Counted from the first letter of the stretch, positions 58,901 through 63,206 are shown. The stretch: 64,000 nt of DNA from Macrocystis pyrifera (GCA_031763025.1 JASSKH010000026.1:7800408-7864407); one strand, 5' to 3'. Translations and numbers: made by a program. The notes: a model not told the origin generated them from the sequence alone.

Positions 58901-59180
58901 TGTTTAGAGGCAGTCTTGTGGTGTTGTGATGCTGTGAGTATGTCAGGTTGTGGTCTCGCTATACTGTGCCGTGGTGTGCTGATGCTCTGATCTTGTGACA
59001 TCGTGATATTTTGATGTTGTGATATCGTATTTTTTTCATTCTGGTGACATTTTGATACGGCGATGCATTGGTATCGCCCTCTCCATGAATCTGCCTCCGG
59101 ATGTGTACGCGGTTGTTTTTCAGGTAAACATCATCCCCGACGCGGCAGAGGGTCGACCGCACGTCTTTGTCAGACCGTGA
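29906..59180 (+). CDS. TRAPPC11: TRAPPC11 (TRAPP complex subunit 11), multi-exon gene
   Basis: Large subunit of the TRAPPIII vesicle-tethering complex (ER-to-Golgi traffic, autophagy). Exons found by family similarity plus splice sites: 29906-30486, 34870-34967, 36903-37052, 38497-38624, 43966-44073, 45151-45429, 46105-46257, 47013-47114, 48680-48864, 49507-49627, about 51477-52564, 53425-53490, 54706-55318, 56278-56380, 56913-57014 and 59124-59180. The order of motifs follows animal TRAPPC11: [13 protein letters not shown] and the VLLVLVRAG strand in the foie-gras part, [26 protein letters not shown], the DEALQRLP...[15 protein letters not shown] helices, then gryzun beta modules ending in VFVRP and stop. 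Phases agree at nearly all junctions; the exon 4/5 junction and several low-complexity runs do not. Roughly residues 545-830 (animal numbering) are missing around the N gap. The first ATG at 29906 is chosen because [11 protein letters not shown] follows it, as in the family N-terminus. Confidence 0.88.
31068..31156. mobile_element. Hairpin family C copy
   Basis: GGAGTCCCGTT...ACTACTCAAAATTCGAGTAG TTTGTCCCCAAAACGGGACT: an almost perfect hairpin of about 80 bp. Confidence 0.7.
31215..31498. repeat. Repeat family F (GATCTGTAGATGATCTATCTG)
   Basis: Blocks GATCATCTGCAGATCATT, TTGCCGGGTGGGAGCCGTA, TTTCCTGGGTTGAATCTGT and a short tandem of TGTAGATGATCTATC. The same blocks, in part inverted, occur at 10370-10520, 10640-10730, 39130-39455 and 42770-42915. 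Confidence 0.55.
31545..31706. mobile_element. Hairpin family D copy
   Basis: Inner arms GGCGGAAATATAAGAACCG and CTTATATTTCCGTCCAGAGT; outer part with a second short hairpin. Confidence 0.6.
32655..32842. repeat. Foldback element of GGGTC/GACCC units (copy 1)
   Basis: Left arm rich in CGGGTCGGGTC, right arm in GGCCCGGCCCAACCCGACC, bordered by CACGGGTC and GACCCGTGAACAGCCCT. A second copy lies at 40143-40378. Confidence 0.65.
32846..33172. repeat. Minisatellite, period 29 bp
   Basis: About 11 copies of AGAGTGGCACCTTGCAATAC plus CAGGTACCC, with small deletions in two units. Confidence 0.92.
33184..33405. repeat. Tandem duplication, about 115 bp, with (CAG)n
   Basis: TACAGCAGCAGAGTATGACA...GGAGAGTGGAGACTTTACGC...TCGGGCTGCATG is repeated as TACAGCAGCAG(CAG)n...GGAGAGTGGAGGCTTTGCGC...TTGGGCTGCATG. 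A CAG run expanded only in the second unit. Confidence 0.75.
34260..34493. mobile_element. MITE-A copy 12, split by a family E element
   Basis: The left 16 bp (TTACGGGGGACCATAG) and the right part from 34394 (GTAAATAGGACC...GGTCCCCCGTGA) belong to one MITE; 34276-34393 between them is family E. Confidence 0.85.
34276..34393 (+). mobile_element. Family E copy inserted in a MITE
   Basis: (GT)n TTCTTCACATTAAACCGTTC...GTCGACATCCAGC...GTGTCCGCGCTGATTCTTCA...CTGTGGTCACAGACTAC. The insertion point defines both ends of family E, about 118 bp. Confidence 0.75.
34870..34967 (+). CDS. TRAPPC11: TRAPPC11 exon 2
   Basis: Acceptor CAACAG|GTT, donor CGAAG|GTGGGAG, 98 nt, phase 0 to phase 2. It encodes [13 protein letters not shown] followed by an acidic/arginine helix with [14 protein letters not shown]. 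This equals the conserved strand and helix that follow the exon 1 end in animal TRAPPC11 (VAVVLIQ...ERAAAL). The 3' part of the exon is tandemly copied just downstream (see 34935-35204). Confidence 0.85.
34935..35204 (+). repeat. 135-bp tandem duplication covering the 3' part of TRAPPC11 exon 2
   Basis: Unit 1 (34935-35069) holds the last 33 bases of exon 2, its donor and about 100 bases of intron. Unit 2 (35070-35204) repeats all of this, with GTGGCCGCCGAACGCGAGCA identical. In unit 2 the donor AAGGTGGG has become AAGGAGGG. See findings. Confidence 0.9.
35250..35665. repeat. Degenerate (TAGGG/TAGGA)n array
   Basis: Pentamer-based G-strand repeat (GGGTAGGGTAGGGTAGGG, later GATAGGATAGGATAGGA), about 400 bp. 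Confidence 0.9.
35885..35994. repeat. (GAT)n tract
   Basis: About 20 perfect GAT triplets, then interrupted ones. Confidence 0.95.
36443..36547. mobile_element. MITE-A copy 13
   Basis: TTACGGAGGACC...GGTCCTCCGTAA: both ends carry the same GGGGG to GGAGG change, so the palindrome is kept. TA on both sides. Confidence 0.92.
36728..36882. repeat. (CCCT)n tract before TRAPPC11 exon 3
   Basis: About 150 bases of CCCT/CCGT units, pyrimidine only in most of its length, 20-170 bases before the exon 3 acceptor. Confidence 0.95.
36903..37052 (+). CDS. TRAPPC11: TRAPPC11 exon 3
   Basis: Acceptor GCATTAG|G directly after a 150-base (CCCT)n tract that serves as its pyrimidine tract; donor AGAAG|GTGAGA. 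150 nt, phase 2 to phase 2. It encodes [16 protein letters not shown] and [18 protein letters not shown], matching the family segment 'FVLPHTD...YIIRLENAFYEHAQ'. The joined codon with exon 2 is Arg, in frame. Confidence 0.88.
37110..37262 (-). mobile_element. C-tailed repeat (family B), truncated copy
   Basis: G-rich stretch, CTCGATACCATGCATGGCCG, TAGACCCTTGCATCCCTACA and GTCGGGTTTTCACCGACCAG. Followed by G-rich sequence to 37440. Confidence 0.75.
37780..38350 (+). mobile_element. C-tailed repeat (family B), longest copy
   Basis: Starts GTGAGCTAGACATCCAGG with a T-run, contains all blocks of the 8080 copy plus about 100 extra bases (37958-38065), and ends CATGCATGATATCGAGTACA, a short repeat of GAGTACA, then C-rich. 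It ends 150 bp before exon 4. Confidence 0.82.
38497..38624 (+). CDS. TRAPPC11: TRAPPC11 exon 4
   Basis: Acceptor after a pyrimidine-rich stretch (ACACGGCAG|A). It encodes [20 protein letters not shown], then [20 protein letters not shown] and CYQE, the helical repeat before 'NALKNYRTAYNLV' in the family. The best donor is GAGG|GTGAAG (phase 1), but the next exon I find needs phase 0. A weaker donor GAA|GTTAGC at 38629/38630 would fix this, or a small exon is missed. Confidence 0.85.
39055..39140. mobile_element. Hairpin family D remnant
   Basis: TTTGGACGGAAACACAAGCA ... GTCCTTACTTTTTACAGCCA with ATTAATATGAA in the centre, as in 41235-41325. Confidence 0.45.
39520..39541. repeat. G-run
   Basis: Long G-run broken by single C residues. 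Confidence 0.9.
39892..39993. mobile_element. MITE-A copy 14, degenerate
   Basis: Left end decayed (GCAGTAATCAGGACTAAATA), right end good (CTGATTACTATGGTCCCCCG). Confidence 0.75.
40143..40378. repeat. Foldback element of GGGTC/GACCC units (copy 2)
   Basis: ACGGGTCACCCGCGGG, CGGGTCGGGGTCGGGTG, then (ACCCG)n and (AACCG)n, ending ACGGGTCAACATCCCTGG. Same borders as 32655-32842. Confidence 0.65.
40483..41038. repeat. (AGATAT/AGATAC/AGATGT)n hexamer array
   Basis: About 555 bp of hexamers in blocks: AGATAT, AGATAC, AGATAT, mixed, AGATGT, AGATAC, AGATGT. All long ORFs here are artefacts of the repeat. Confidence 0.97.
41235..41325. mobile_element. Hairpin family D copy
   Basis: CACTGTGGGCATAAGTATAA ... 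TATATTGACAAACACCCAGA GTGG with ACACATTAATATGAATAC in the centre. Confidence 0.55.
41545..41975. repeat. E-box palindrome minisatellite, period about 30-36 bp
   Basis: About 13 units of GTGTGCTAGCTTATCACACG with TGTGATAGGG. Most contain TATCACACGTGTGATA, a perfect 16-bp palindrome with CACGTG in the centre. It lies in TRAPPC11 intron 4. Confidence 0.93.
42433..42541. mobile_element. MITE-A copy 15
   Basis: TTACGGGGAACC...GTCCCCCCGTAA with TA on both sides; a small duplication (ATGTATGG) near the right end. Confidence 0.92.
43251..43357. mobile_element. MITE-A copy 16
   Basis: TTCCGGTGGACC...GGCCCCCCGTAA with TA on both sides. Confidence 0.9.
43575..43625. mobile_element. Hairpin family C half-copy
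   Basis: CTGTCCTCAAAACGGGAATG CAGTCCTAAA, one arm only; directly beside MITE-A copy 17. Confidence 0.55.
43631..43736. mobile_element. MITE-A copy 17
   Basis: TTACGGGGGACC...GGTCACCCGTAG, TA on the left, TG on the right. Confidence 0.9.
43744..43832. mobile_element. Hairpin family C copy
   Basis: CGCAGACCCGTTTGGGGGAC AAACTACT...AGTGGTTTGTCCCCAAACGG GACTGCAGT; near-perfect hairpin of about 80 bp. Confidence 0.72.
43966..44073 (+). CDS. TRAPPC11: TRAPPC11 exon 5 (probable)
   Basis: Acceptor CCTTGAAAG|GTC after a T-rich tract, donor CAG|GTGCGA; 108 nt, 36 codons, phase 0 to 0. Reads [20 protein letters not shown], a glycine-rich stretch, then GGADSMDQ. It sits where the family has the end of the tyrosine-rich repeat and leads in phase into exon 6. 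Conservation is weak, so this exon rests on position, phase and splice sites. The phase conflict with the best exon 4 donor is unresolved. Confidence 0.55.
44100..44780. repeat. (GGTGTT)n-like low-complexity region
   Basis: GT/TTG-rich with short runs such as (TTTTG)n at 44184-44215 and (TTG)n at 44419-44460. The 331-codon ORF through it is compositional. Confidence 0.85.
44907..45003 (+). mobile_element. Poly-C run plus family B 3' fragment
   Basis: A run of about 31 C (44907-44937) and then TCATACGACTACGACCATGC ATGACATCGAGTACACC followed by another C-rich tail. Only the last ~40 bases of family B remain. Confidence 0.65.
45151..45429 (+). CDS. TRAPPC11: TRAPPC11 exon 6, with a coding G-run
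   Basis: Acceptor GAGTGCAG|ATC, donor GGAGAG|GTAGGT, 279 nt, phase 0 to 0. It reads [20 protein letters not shown], then a helix ending [15 protein letters not shown], an Arg run, a Gly run encoded by about 23 consecutive G, and [18 protein letters not shown]. The last motif equals the family signature HDAWMSKQFQAFGD. The length of the G-run decides the frame across it, and here it is in frame. Two degenerate copies of its 3' end follow in the intron. Confidence 0.88.
45361..45790 (+). repeat. About 173-bp tandem triplication starting in TRAPPC11 exon 6
   Basis: The exon 6 end (GTACCGTCACCACGCCTGGA...CTTCGGAGAG|GTAGG) recurs degenerately at 45533-45605 and 45708-45780, each after a G-rich run. 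Copy 2 has lost the donor (GAGATAAG), copy 3 keeps GAAAG|GTAG but has a one-base deletion. See findings. Confidence 0.85.
45824..45850 (-). mobile_element. Family B 3' fragment
   Basis: G-run, TGTACTCATTCTCATGCATG, G-run: the last ~20 bases of family B only. Confidence 0.55.
46105..46257 (+). CDS. TRAPPC11: TRAPPC11 exon 7
   Basis: A (CT)n tract and GTGAGTGCAG|ATG acceptor precede it; the donor is GAG|GTCAGTG. 153 nt, phase 0 to 0. It encodes [17 protein letters not shown] and then [19 protein letters not shown], matching the family's NPGFYYQQAAYYAQERKQ helix pair. The non-canonical +3 C in the donor is shared with the exon that ends at 52564. Confidence 0.85.
46280..46575 (-). mobile_element. 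C-tailed repeat (family B) copy with a 38-base G-run
   Basis: A G-run of about 38 (46280-46317, the tail on the other strand), TACTCGTGTCTTGCATGGCC, GTCGGGTTTTCACCGACCAG, then the upstream blocks through 46575. Confidence 0.8.
46888..46944. repeat. (GCC)n/(GCT)n tract
   Basis: Triplet run within TRAPPC11 intron 7. Confidence 0.95.
47013..47114 (+). CDS. TRAPPC11: TRAPPC11 exon 8
   Basis: Acceptor TCTAACCCAAG|ATG after a T-rich tract, donor GAG|GTGAGC; 102 nt, phase 0 to 0. Encodes [20 protein letters not shown] then [14 protein letters not shown]. The '[10 protein letters not shown]' segment aligns with 'LDFYGQRSWRQ' of animal TRAPPC11 and leads directly into exon 9. Confidence 0.82.
47168..47390 (-). 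mobile_element. C-tailed repeat (family B), 5'-truncated
   Basis: GGGGGGGGTACTCATGCCAT to CTTTCTTGCATATGG; it ends where the next copy's G-run begins. Confidence 0.78.
47391..47755 (-). mobile_element. C-tailed repeat (family B), long copy
   Basis: GTAGGGGGTACTCATTGTCATG through GTGTGGCCACTTCCAGCGAC and TACGCGATACGATCATCCCC. It abuts the previous copy head to tail, same orientation. Confidence 0.8.
47885..48140. repeat. (AACC)n-rich region
   Basis: Degenerate CCAACCAACC repeats, continued at 48235-48440 and 48555-48655 around MITE-A copy 18. Confidence 0.9.
48150..48216 (+). repeat. Partial copy of TRAPPC11 exon 9 start with acceptor
   Basis: CCCCCCGGGCGCAG|CGCGAACTGCCAG...GGTTTCCTAGACCTGGAGGA copies 48659-48732, including the AG. 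Downstream it breaks off into AACC-rich sequence. Confidence 0.88.
48446..48550. mobile_element. MITE-A copy 18
   Basis: TTTACGGGGGACC...GACCCCCGTAA, TA left, CA right. It sits between exon 9 and its partial copy. Confidence 0.92.
48680..48864 (+). CDS. TRAPPC11: TRAPPC11 exon 9
   Basis: Acceptor GCGCGCAG|CGT, donor GCTAG|GTGTGG; 185 nt, phase 0 to 2. It encodes [20 protein letters not shown] and then a helix [15 protein letters not shown] and [14 protein letters not shown]. This corresponds to the family's '[20 protein letters not shown]...HLMVQMGEEY'. A partial copy of the first ~55 exon bases plus its acceptor lies 0.5 kb upstream. Confidence 0.88.
48917..49265 (-). mobile_element. C-tailed repeat (family B), long copy
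   Basis: G-run, TGTACTCGATAGGAGAGATG, TGCATGGCCGTAGTCG, GTCGGGTTTTCACCGACCAG, ..., GTGTGGCCCACTTCCAGAGA. Begins 50 bp after the exon 9 donor. Confidence 0.8.
49507..49627 (+). CDS. TRAPPC11: TRAPPC11 exon 10
   Basis: Acceptor GTTGACAG|G, donor AAG|GTGGGT; 121 nt, phase 2 to 0. It encodes [20 protein letters not shown] followed by [20 protein letters not shown], matching '[24 protein letters not shown]'. It is the last exon before the assembly gap; the following family segment (about 290 residues) was not found. Confidence 0.9.
49640..49815. repeat. (CTGCCTGT)n-like tract
   Basis: Pyrimidine-rich CTGT/CTGC repeats following exon 10. Confidence 0.85.
49916..50015. other. Assembly gap (100 N) inside TRAPPC11
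   Basis: Exactly 100 N followed by a C-run. It lies in the interval where TRAPPC11 exons for the end of the foie-gras domain and the first gryzun strands are expected, so real sequence of unknown length is missing. Confidence 0.99.
50016..50440. other. Post-gap sequence, coding status unknown
   Basis: A frame open from the gap to 50461 ([20 protein letters not shown] ...) has no TRAPPC11 resemblance that I can see. Contains family F-like GATCATCTATCTGTC at 50407. Confidence 0.35.
50445..50905. repeat. Minisatellite, period about 45-55 bp
   Basis: About nine units of GACAAAATGGTTGATAGTGC plus ACACGAACTCCTCAT, with substitutions. Confidence 0.88.
50995..51292. repeat. (CCGTTA)n-like hexamer region
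   Basis: Repeated ACCGTTACCGTTGCTATG, ATTACCGCTGCCGTTACC and relatives over about 300 bp. Confidence 0.9.
51335..51392 (+). mobile_element. Family B 3' fragment with C-run
   Basis: GTACGACTACGGCCATGCAT GATAATGAGTA followed by about 24 C. Confidence 0.7.
51477..52564 (+). CDS. TRAPPC11: TRAPPC11 gryzun-region exon(s), frame broken at G-runs
   Basis: Likely acceptor CATCCAG|GGC at 51476/51477. The first part reads [20 protein letters not shown] and [10 protein letters not shown], like the family's '[21 protein letters not shown]'. Further on are [13 protein letters not shown] and [17 protein letters not shown] (frame 3), [20 protein letters not shown] and VRARVVYG (frame 1), and [20 protein letters not shown] (frame 2), ending SLQ|GTCAGC at 52564. 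All are recognisable gryzun strands in the right order, yet the frame changes around G-rich runs near 51700-51715, 52215-52262 and 52440-52480. Either the assembly has homopolymer errors or short introns are hidden in these runs. The Ser/Ala-rich middle (51560-51990) is low complexity and not alignable by eye. Confidence 0.7.
52600..53088. other. TRAPPC11 intron, (GGTT)n-rich
   Basis: TTGGTTGGTTGG repeats at 52600-52730 mirror the AACC region at 48 kb. An open stretch around 52775-52870 ([19 protein letters not shown]) is not needed by the gene model. Confidence 0.6.
53090..53284 (+). mobile_element. C-tailed repeat (family B), truncated
   Basis: CTCATAGGCGGTTCTTAGTA, CCTGGTCGGTGAACACCCG, CATGCATGATAATGAGTACA, then C-rich. 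It lies 140 bp before a TRAPPC11 exon. Confidence 0.8.
53425..53490 (+). CDS. TRAPPC11: TRAPPC11 short exon (22 codons)
   Basis: A C-rich pyrimidine tract with CCTCAG|GCG acceptor and AAG|GTGAGC donor. It encodes [20 protein letters not shown] and VK, phase 0 to 0. It joins the upstream TVDVVSLQ to the downstream [11 protein letters not shown] to give the expected series of gryzun strands. Confidence 0.8.
53545..53651. mobile_element. MITE-A copy 19
   Basis: TTACGGGGGACC...GGTCCCCCGTAA, TA on both sides. Confidence 0.93.
53745..53842. repeat. (ATC)n / CACGACTTAACAT short tandem
   Basis: Four to five units of ATCATCATCACGACTT with variable ATC number. Confidence 0.8.
54706..55318 (+). CDS. 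TRAPPC11: TRAPPC11 large gryzun exon, frame break at a C-run
   Basis: Acceptor CAACCAG|GTT, donor ATAAG|GTGAAT (phase 2). It reads [20 protein letters not shown], then [29 protein letters not shown], a Ser/Ala/Gly linker and [15 protein letters not shown]. After a run of 10 C at about 55248-55257 the family signal continues in another frame as [14 protein letters not shown] (animal equivalent 'ADLPSFGRVRESLPVKY'). The shift equals a one-base length error in the C-run. Confidence 0.85.
55495..55845 (-). mobile_element. C-tailed repeat (family B), long copy
   Basis: GTGTACTCGATATCATGCAT, ACGTCGGGTTTTCACCGACC, ACTTCTAGAGACAGCAATGG, ACTACGTGATGCGATCG; preceded by about 170 bases of G-rich sequence. 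Confidence 0.8.
56278..56380 (+). CDS. TRAPPC11: TRAPPC11 exon, gryzun C-terminal strands
   Basis: Acceptor AACCGGCAG|C, donor TTGCAT|GTACGC; 103 nt, phase 2 to 0. It encodes [20 protein letters not shown] and [14 protein letters not shown], matching '[27 protein letters not shown]'. Confidence 0.85.
56596..56700 (+). mobile_element. C-tailed repeat (family B), short copy
   Basis: CTGGTCGATGGAAACCCGAC to CATGCATGATAATGAGAACA followed by a run of nine C. Confidence 0.78.
56913..57014 (+). CDS. TRAPPC11: TRAPPC11 penultimate exon
   Basis: Acceptor TATTCGCAG|GTG, donor GAGCAG|GTGGGC; 102 nt, phase 0 to 0. Encodes [20 protein letters not shown] then [14 protein letters not shown], the conserved 'YNFYPLMAGYQQLPSLNI' strand pair. 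Confidence 0.87.
57040..59120. other. Last intron of TRAPPC11
   Basis: 2.1 kb. Holds a C-run of about 29 (57702-57730), a family B-like tip (CGGCCATGCACTTCAGGAGT ACACC) at 57749-57777 and a C/hairpin-like remnant at 58240-58290. The 187-codon minus ORF at 57191-57754 shows no domain. Confidence 0.6.
59124..59180 (+). CDS. TRAPPC11: TRAPPC11 last exon
   Basis: Acceptor TTGTTTTTCAG|GTA, then [18 protein letters not shown] and TGA at 59178-59180. The ending VFVRP matches the C-terminal 'SIFVKP' of animal TRAPPC11. The preceding intron is 2.1 kb. No AATAAA is seen close to the stop. Confidence 0.85.
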   Translation, partial: VNIIPDAAEGRPHVFVRP

Positions 59181-59229
59181 CCGAGCACTCGCTGTGCCCA
59201 ACGGTACGTTGGAGGACAACGTCAAGCCG

Positions 59230-59335
59230 GTCGAAGTCAAGACAGGTCAATGTCAAGACGGTCAAAACATAGGTCAAGGTCAGGACCAGTGTCTATTATT
59301 AGGTCAAAATCAAGATCAAGGTCAAGGCCAATGGA
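59230..59335. repeat. (GGTCAA)n-like tract
   Basis: Repeated GTCAAGGTCA/GGTCAATGTCAAG hexamer units just after the TRAPPC11 stop. Confidence 0.8.
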
Positions 59336-59346
59336 TAAGGTTAGGG

Positions 59347-59469
59347 ATGATGTGGAGGTGAAGGTGTCAGTACTTGTGGTCTGCGACGCCGCTGTGGGAA
59401 AGCGCGTGGTCGCCATGCAGTTGGCAGACGTTCTATGGTCGAGCGAGATTGCTGTGAAATATTGTTTTC
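59347..59469 (+). CDS. Possible exon, anticodon-binding-like fold
   Basis: An open frame between AAGGTTAG|G and CGTC|GTGAGC reads DDVEVKVSVLVVCDAAVGKR and AMQLADVLWSSEIAVKYCFR. The strand-helix-strand pattern resembles the anticodon-binding domain of histidyl-tRNA synthetase and the C-terminal part of GCN2 ('DVLV...LA..LW.AGIKAE'). No partner exons were found, and it starts only 170 bases after the TRAPPC11 stop, next to a run of AAGGTCAA repeats. Weak call. Confidence 0.25.
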
Positions 59470-59519
59470 GTCGTGAGCCGGTTGGTGCCAGTCCGCTTGC
59501 GAGCGGATAGAGGACGGCG

Positions 59520-62515
59520 CGTTGTTGAAAGCGCGACGGGAGAAGGCCGGGAGGGAGGGAAGGGACTCCGGCACAGATACCGCGGGGATTAATTTTGTGC
59601 TGGTCATGCACGTGATTGGTGTCGAAAACCTAGCAATACAACGTTTTTGGTAGCAGCAGAAGTGTGACAGTAGCTGGGTTTATGGTGTCCGTTTGCGCTT
59701 GCTCGGCGAGAAGCGCTGTTGAAATTTTCGGAGACCTTGAGACATGACCGCACACAATACAAAAGCGCGATGCTTGTCGTTGCTGTGGTTTCACCGTGCG
59801 AGACTTGGCGCCACTGTTCTGTTAGTTTATCGCAAAACGGTAGTATGGCGTCAATGTCGCGGTGTACGTAAGTTAAGGGGTATGCTCTCTCTTCGGCCCT
59901 GCTATTTTGTATGGATGGCCGGCCGGGCGATCGGTCGTGCTGAGGTGGCGGTCGGTAGAGTCTATTTGTTCTGCTTTTGTCTTGCACCTTCGAGGAGGGG
60001 TGCAGCGGGGAGTGAGTATCGTGACTTGCCCTGTGACAGGCCCGTGTGGTTTTGTTTATTTAGTTGTAGACATTTATGCCTATTTTTGTGTCCAGAAGAT
60101 GCAGTTGAACTTGGAAGAGGAGGAGAGATAGTGATGGAGTTGGGCTTAGCAGGACCTGCTGCACAGAAGCGACCCGGACCGACCCTCAGCCTTGGTTTGC
60201 CGTGATGCGTCAGCCGTACAGCTTCGGTGCTGCTGAATAGAGTAGCTCAGGCGGCGATACGCACTCAACTGTTTACGTGCCTACAGCTGATCCCCTCGCG
60301 ACCAATAATTGCTAGCTGTCTGTCAATACTGCTGTGTTTTTTTATTTTTTGTTTTGTTATGTTGTGGTATCCTTAAGCTTGTTGACACTGATGCTGCTTG
60401 ATATATACCATGTGGCGTTGGCTGGACCTGCTGCTTGCGTTCGCTCGTCGTTAGGGCTGGCTCACTTGCTTAGACCTGTGATACAGTACGAGTACTAGGG
60501 GACAACAAAGTGTACTCGGGAGGCGTTGGTATAATATAGCCGTACAGCGTCCGAAAGATCTGTTTGAAAACGGTTGCGCATCGAACCTTTTGCGTGGACG
60601 TCAATACCGCGAGAGATTATCTCCCGGCATCATTCTGTTGAGTTTGTTTGTTTTGTTTGATTTATCTTTCTAAAATACATGTGAACCTGGTATTGACTTT
60701 ACGTACGAGCGGTGGCAGCGCGGCGGCACGGCCGCGGGCAGCATGGCAGGGGTTGGGCTTCAAGTCCTTGCATACATTCCTTCGATAATATTGCATACAA
60801 TAATATTTGCGGAGTCGTAAGAGCCCAGAGACAAGTTAGACGGGAAACGCGAGACTCTTTGCCATTAGCAACATTGTTTTTATACTACACCACATCACAC
60901 GGGGCGAGTGCTTGTGGTGCTTTTCCCTTTAAAAAAAATGATGTTGTACCGCCAGCCGCTGTCGTTTATGGGCACGCGTCGCCATGGCAGTGATGGTGGG
61001 GATGGTGATGCTGCGTTCACACGGTTCCGATCCACCTCTCTCTGGGTTCATACCTGGTACGACTCTGGTGGGTAATATAAGCTCGGCTTGATGTTAACAT
61101 CAGAGTCAAACCGACTTTTTTATTCCCGACAAAGACATAGTGTCGCTCTGTATCCATATGTCCATTTATTGCACTCGCTGCATGCCTTTCTGAAATAGTA
61201 TTGGTGACAATAGTAACGATGATTTTGACAGCAGCAGCAGTAGTAAAAGTGCTTCTGTATTCGGAATGCTCTTGAAGTGCCAAATATTGATGCGCTAGTC
61301 CGATTGCTTCCGATCTACGTTCAGACGTATGTATATACTGCTGTGGTTTTCTGCTCCACCATCGTGCTTCGATTAGTGATGGGAGAGGTCTCGTAGTTGC
61401 TGCATGCAGCAGCGAGCGGTACAAGGCTGTTTCTGCATCATTTTTGCCGCAACGTCGTCAAGGACTCTGTTGAGCTCATCATGGTGGTGATGATCCAAAC
61501 TGTCACAAGCGTCCCTATCAAAATTCTGCATGAAAAGCTCGCTTGCGCAGTCCCTTCCGCGGCAACCAACCGGGCAATCTTTTAAATCTCATCAAGTCCA
61601 GCAAAACACACAATATCAGGCCCGATGGATCCCCCCGGAATTGGCGCGCAGACAGACACGTTATCTGTGGCGATGCGAGTCTCTCTTTTTCTGTTATGCT
61701 CGAGCTATACCCTGGGCTGATGCTGTTTTGATGGCTGCGAATAGGAGTAGCAACATCTTTTATAGGAATACTACATGAACGAAGTGGCCCTCGCCGAACA
61801 CGAGGCTCATAACCTGCTAAAAATATAACTGACCGATTGGGTTGTGTTCGTAGGGTGTTGAGCAGTGTGGGTTGCATACCTGGTACTGCTACATACCAGT
61901 ACCTGGTACCAGGTATGCGGCAGTACTAACATCTATACAGCGCTAGTACGCATTGCATTATTACCATAATCCCAGAGCTCCCTTGGAGAGCTGGTCTTGT
62001 GCACTCACTCACACACACTCTATCCGGCAGCTCATGCAGCAAAGCAACAACATCACCAGATGGATGCAACGAACTTGTACCTTATTCTGGTTCGATATGA
62101 ATTTCAGGTACCTTTTTTATCATTATATAGTTTGATTTCATATTATTGCGTGACACTAGATTGCGAGAGAACTGAGGTGCTCAGCTGCCGGCTGTGGCTC
62201 ACCCCAAACCTGCACGGCAACTGCCACGCAACGGCGGACGCAGGAGTTAACTACTCCATAGGAAGGGTGGGGACAGGCGGCGGGGAAGGAAACGGAGCAC
62301 AGCTCGCGGTTGGCAGCCTAGATTAGAGCGCTGTTTGTTGTCTGCTGTCTGCCTGTACAACGCACGTACCAGGTAAGTATTTTTATACTCCTGTAGAACA
62401 AGTTTGTTCTTCATCATTATTGGACGAGGCTTCACCGGGGCATACCGCATAGCCTCGCCGATTGGGCCGCAAGACAAGCCACAGCCATCGTGGTACTTTT
62501 CGCGGCGAGCTGAAG
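59520..62515. other. Intergenic, no gene supported
   Basis: Scattered ORFs on both strands without domains. A family D-like hairpin lies at about 61060-61135 and a CCTGGTACCAGG palindrome cluster at 61878-61916. Any 5' exon or promoter of the MFS gene should be at its right end. Confidence 0.5.
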
Positions 62516-62518
62516 GCG

Positions 62519-62721
62519 ATGGACTCCGCTCATCGTCGGCGTCAGCACCATCACCATGGAGACTCGTCTAACCTCGAGTCCAAGTACCTTCTGGTGCTAC
62601 CCGTTTTGTTCTACGAATTCCTTGCGCTGGCGTTGATAAGAGGGCTGCTGCCGACCCTGATGCTCGACTTCTGGGGGAGGTGGACATACACCGTCATCGG
62701 TGTCATTGACACGGGCAAGGG
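62519..62721 (+). CDS. MFS transporter, HIAT1/MFSD14-like, first exon only
   Basis: The ATG at 62519 opens MDSAHRRRQHHHHGDSSNLE, then the first membrane helix SKYLLVLPVLFYEFLALALI and RGLLPTLML, then TYTVIGVIDTGKG. The exon ends AAGGG|GTGAGC, phase 2. The helix and the G-I-x-x-G-K-G loop match the start of MFSD14A/B (hippocampus-abundant transcript, a 12-helix putative sugar/organic transporter of Golgi or endosomes): 'VIFLEFFAWGLLT...NGLIQGVKG'. The remaining helices must lie beyond the window; no further exon is seen up to 64000. The His run is probably a variable N-terminal tail. Confidence 0.68.
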
Positions 62722-62724
62722 GTG

Positions 62725-63148
62725 AGCGAGGCAGGGGTGGGTGGGTGGAAGGTTGGATGCATAGGTTCCGGTTCCGAGCTCGTTGGGTTCGCGTGCTGCT
62801 TGCCCTCCCCTGGTTGATGCCATACCAAAAGTGACGGAAAATTAATAAACGTTTTTCATTAACATCAGTAATAAAACGGTCTTTACTTTTTCGGACAGAT
62901 CGGTTTACCGCGGTATGCGTGTGTCTGCTGTGGTACGTATAATACACGTAATAACCCCGCAATGCCCAACTTGTCCGCAAGAGATGCGATGCATGATGAG
63001 CTGCTATTAATAATGTATCATATACCATTATGGACGGAAATATAAGGATCGTTTACACATGAATACGAATGTAAATAGTTGCTTATATTTTAGCTCAGAG
63101 TGGGCCTCTTATCTAAAGCAGCACAGACCTAAACACGGCAGTAAGCGG

Positions 63149-63206
<58 letters not shown>

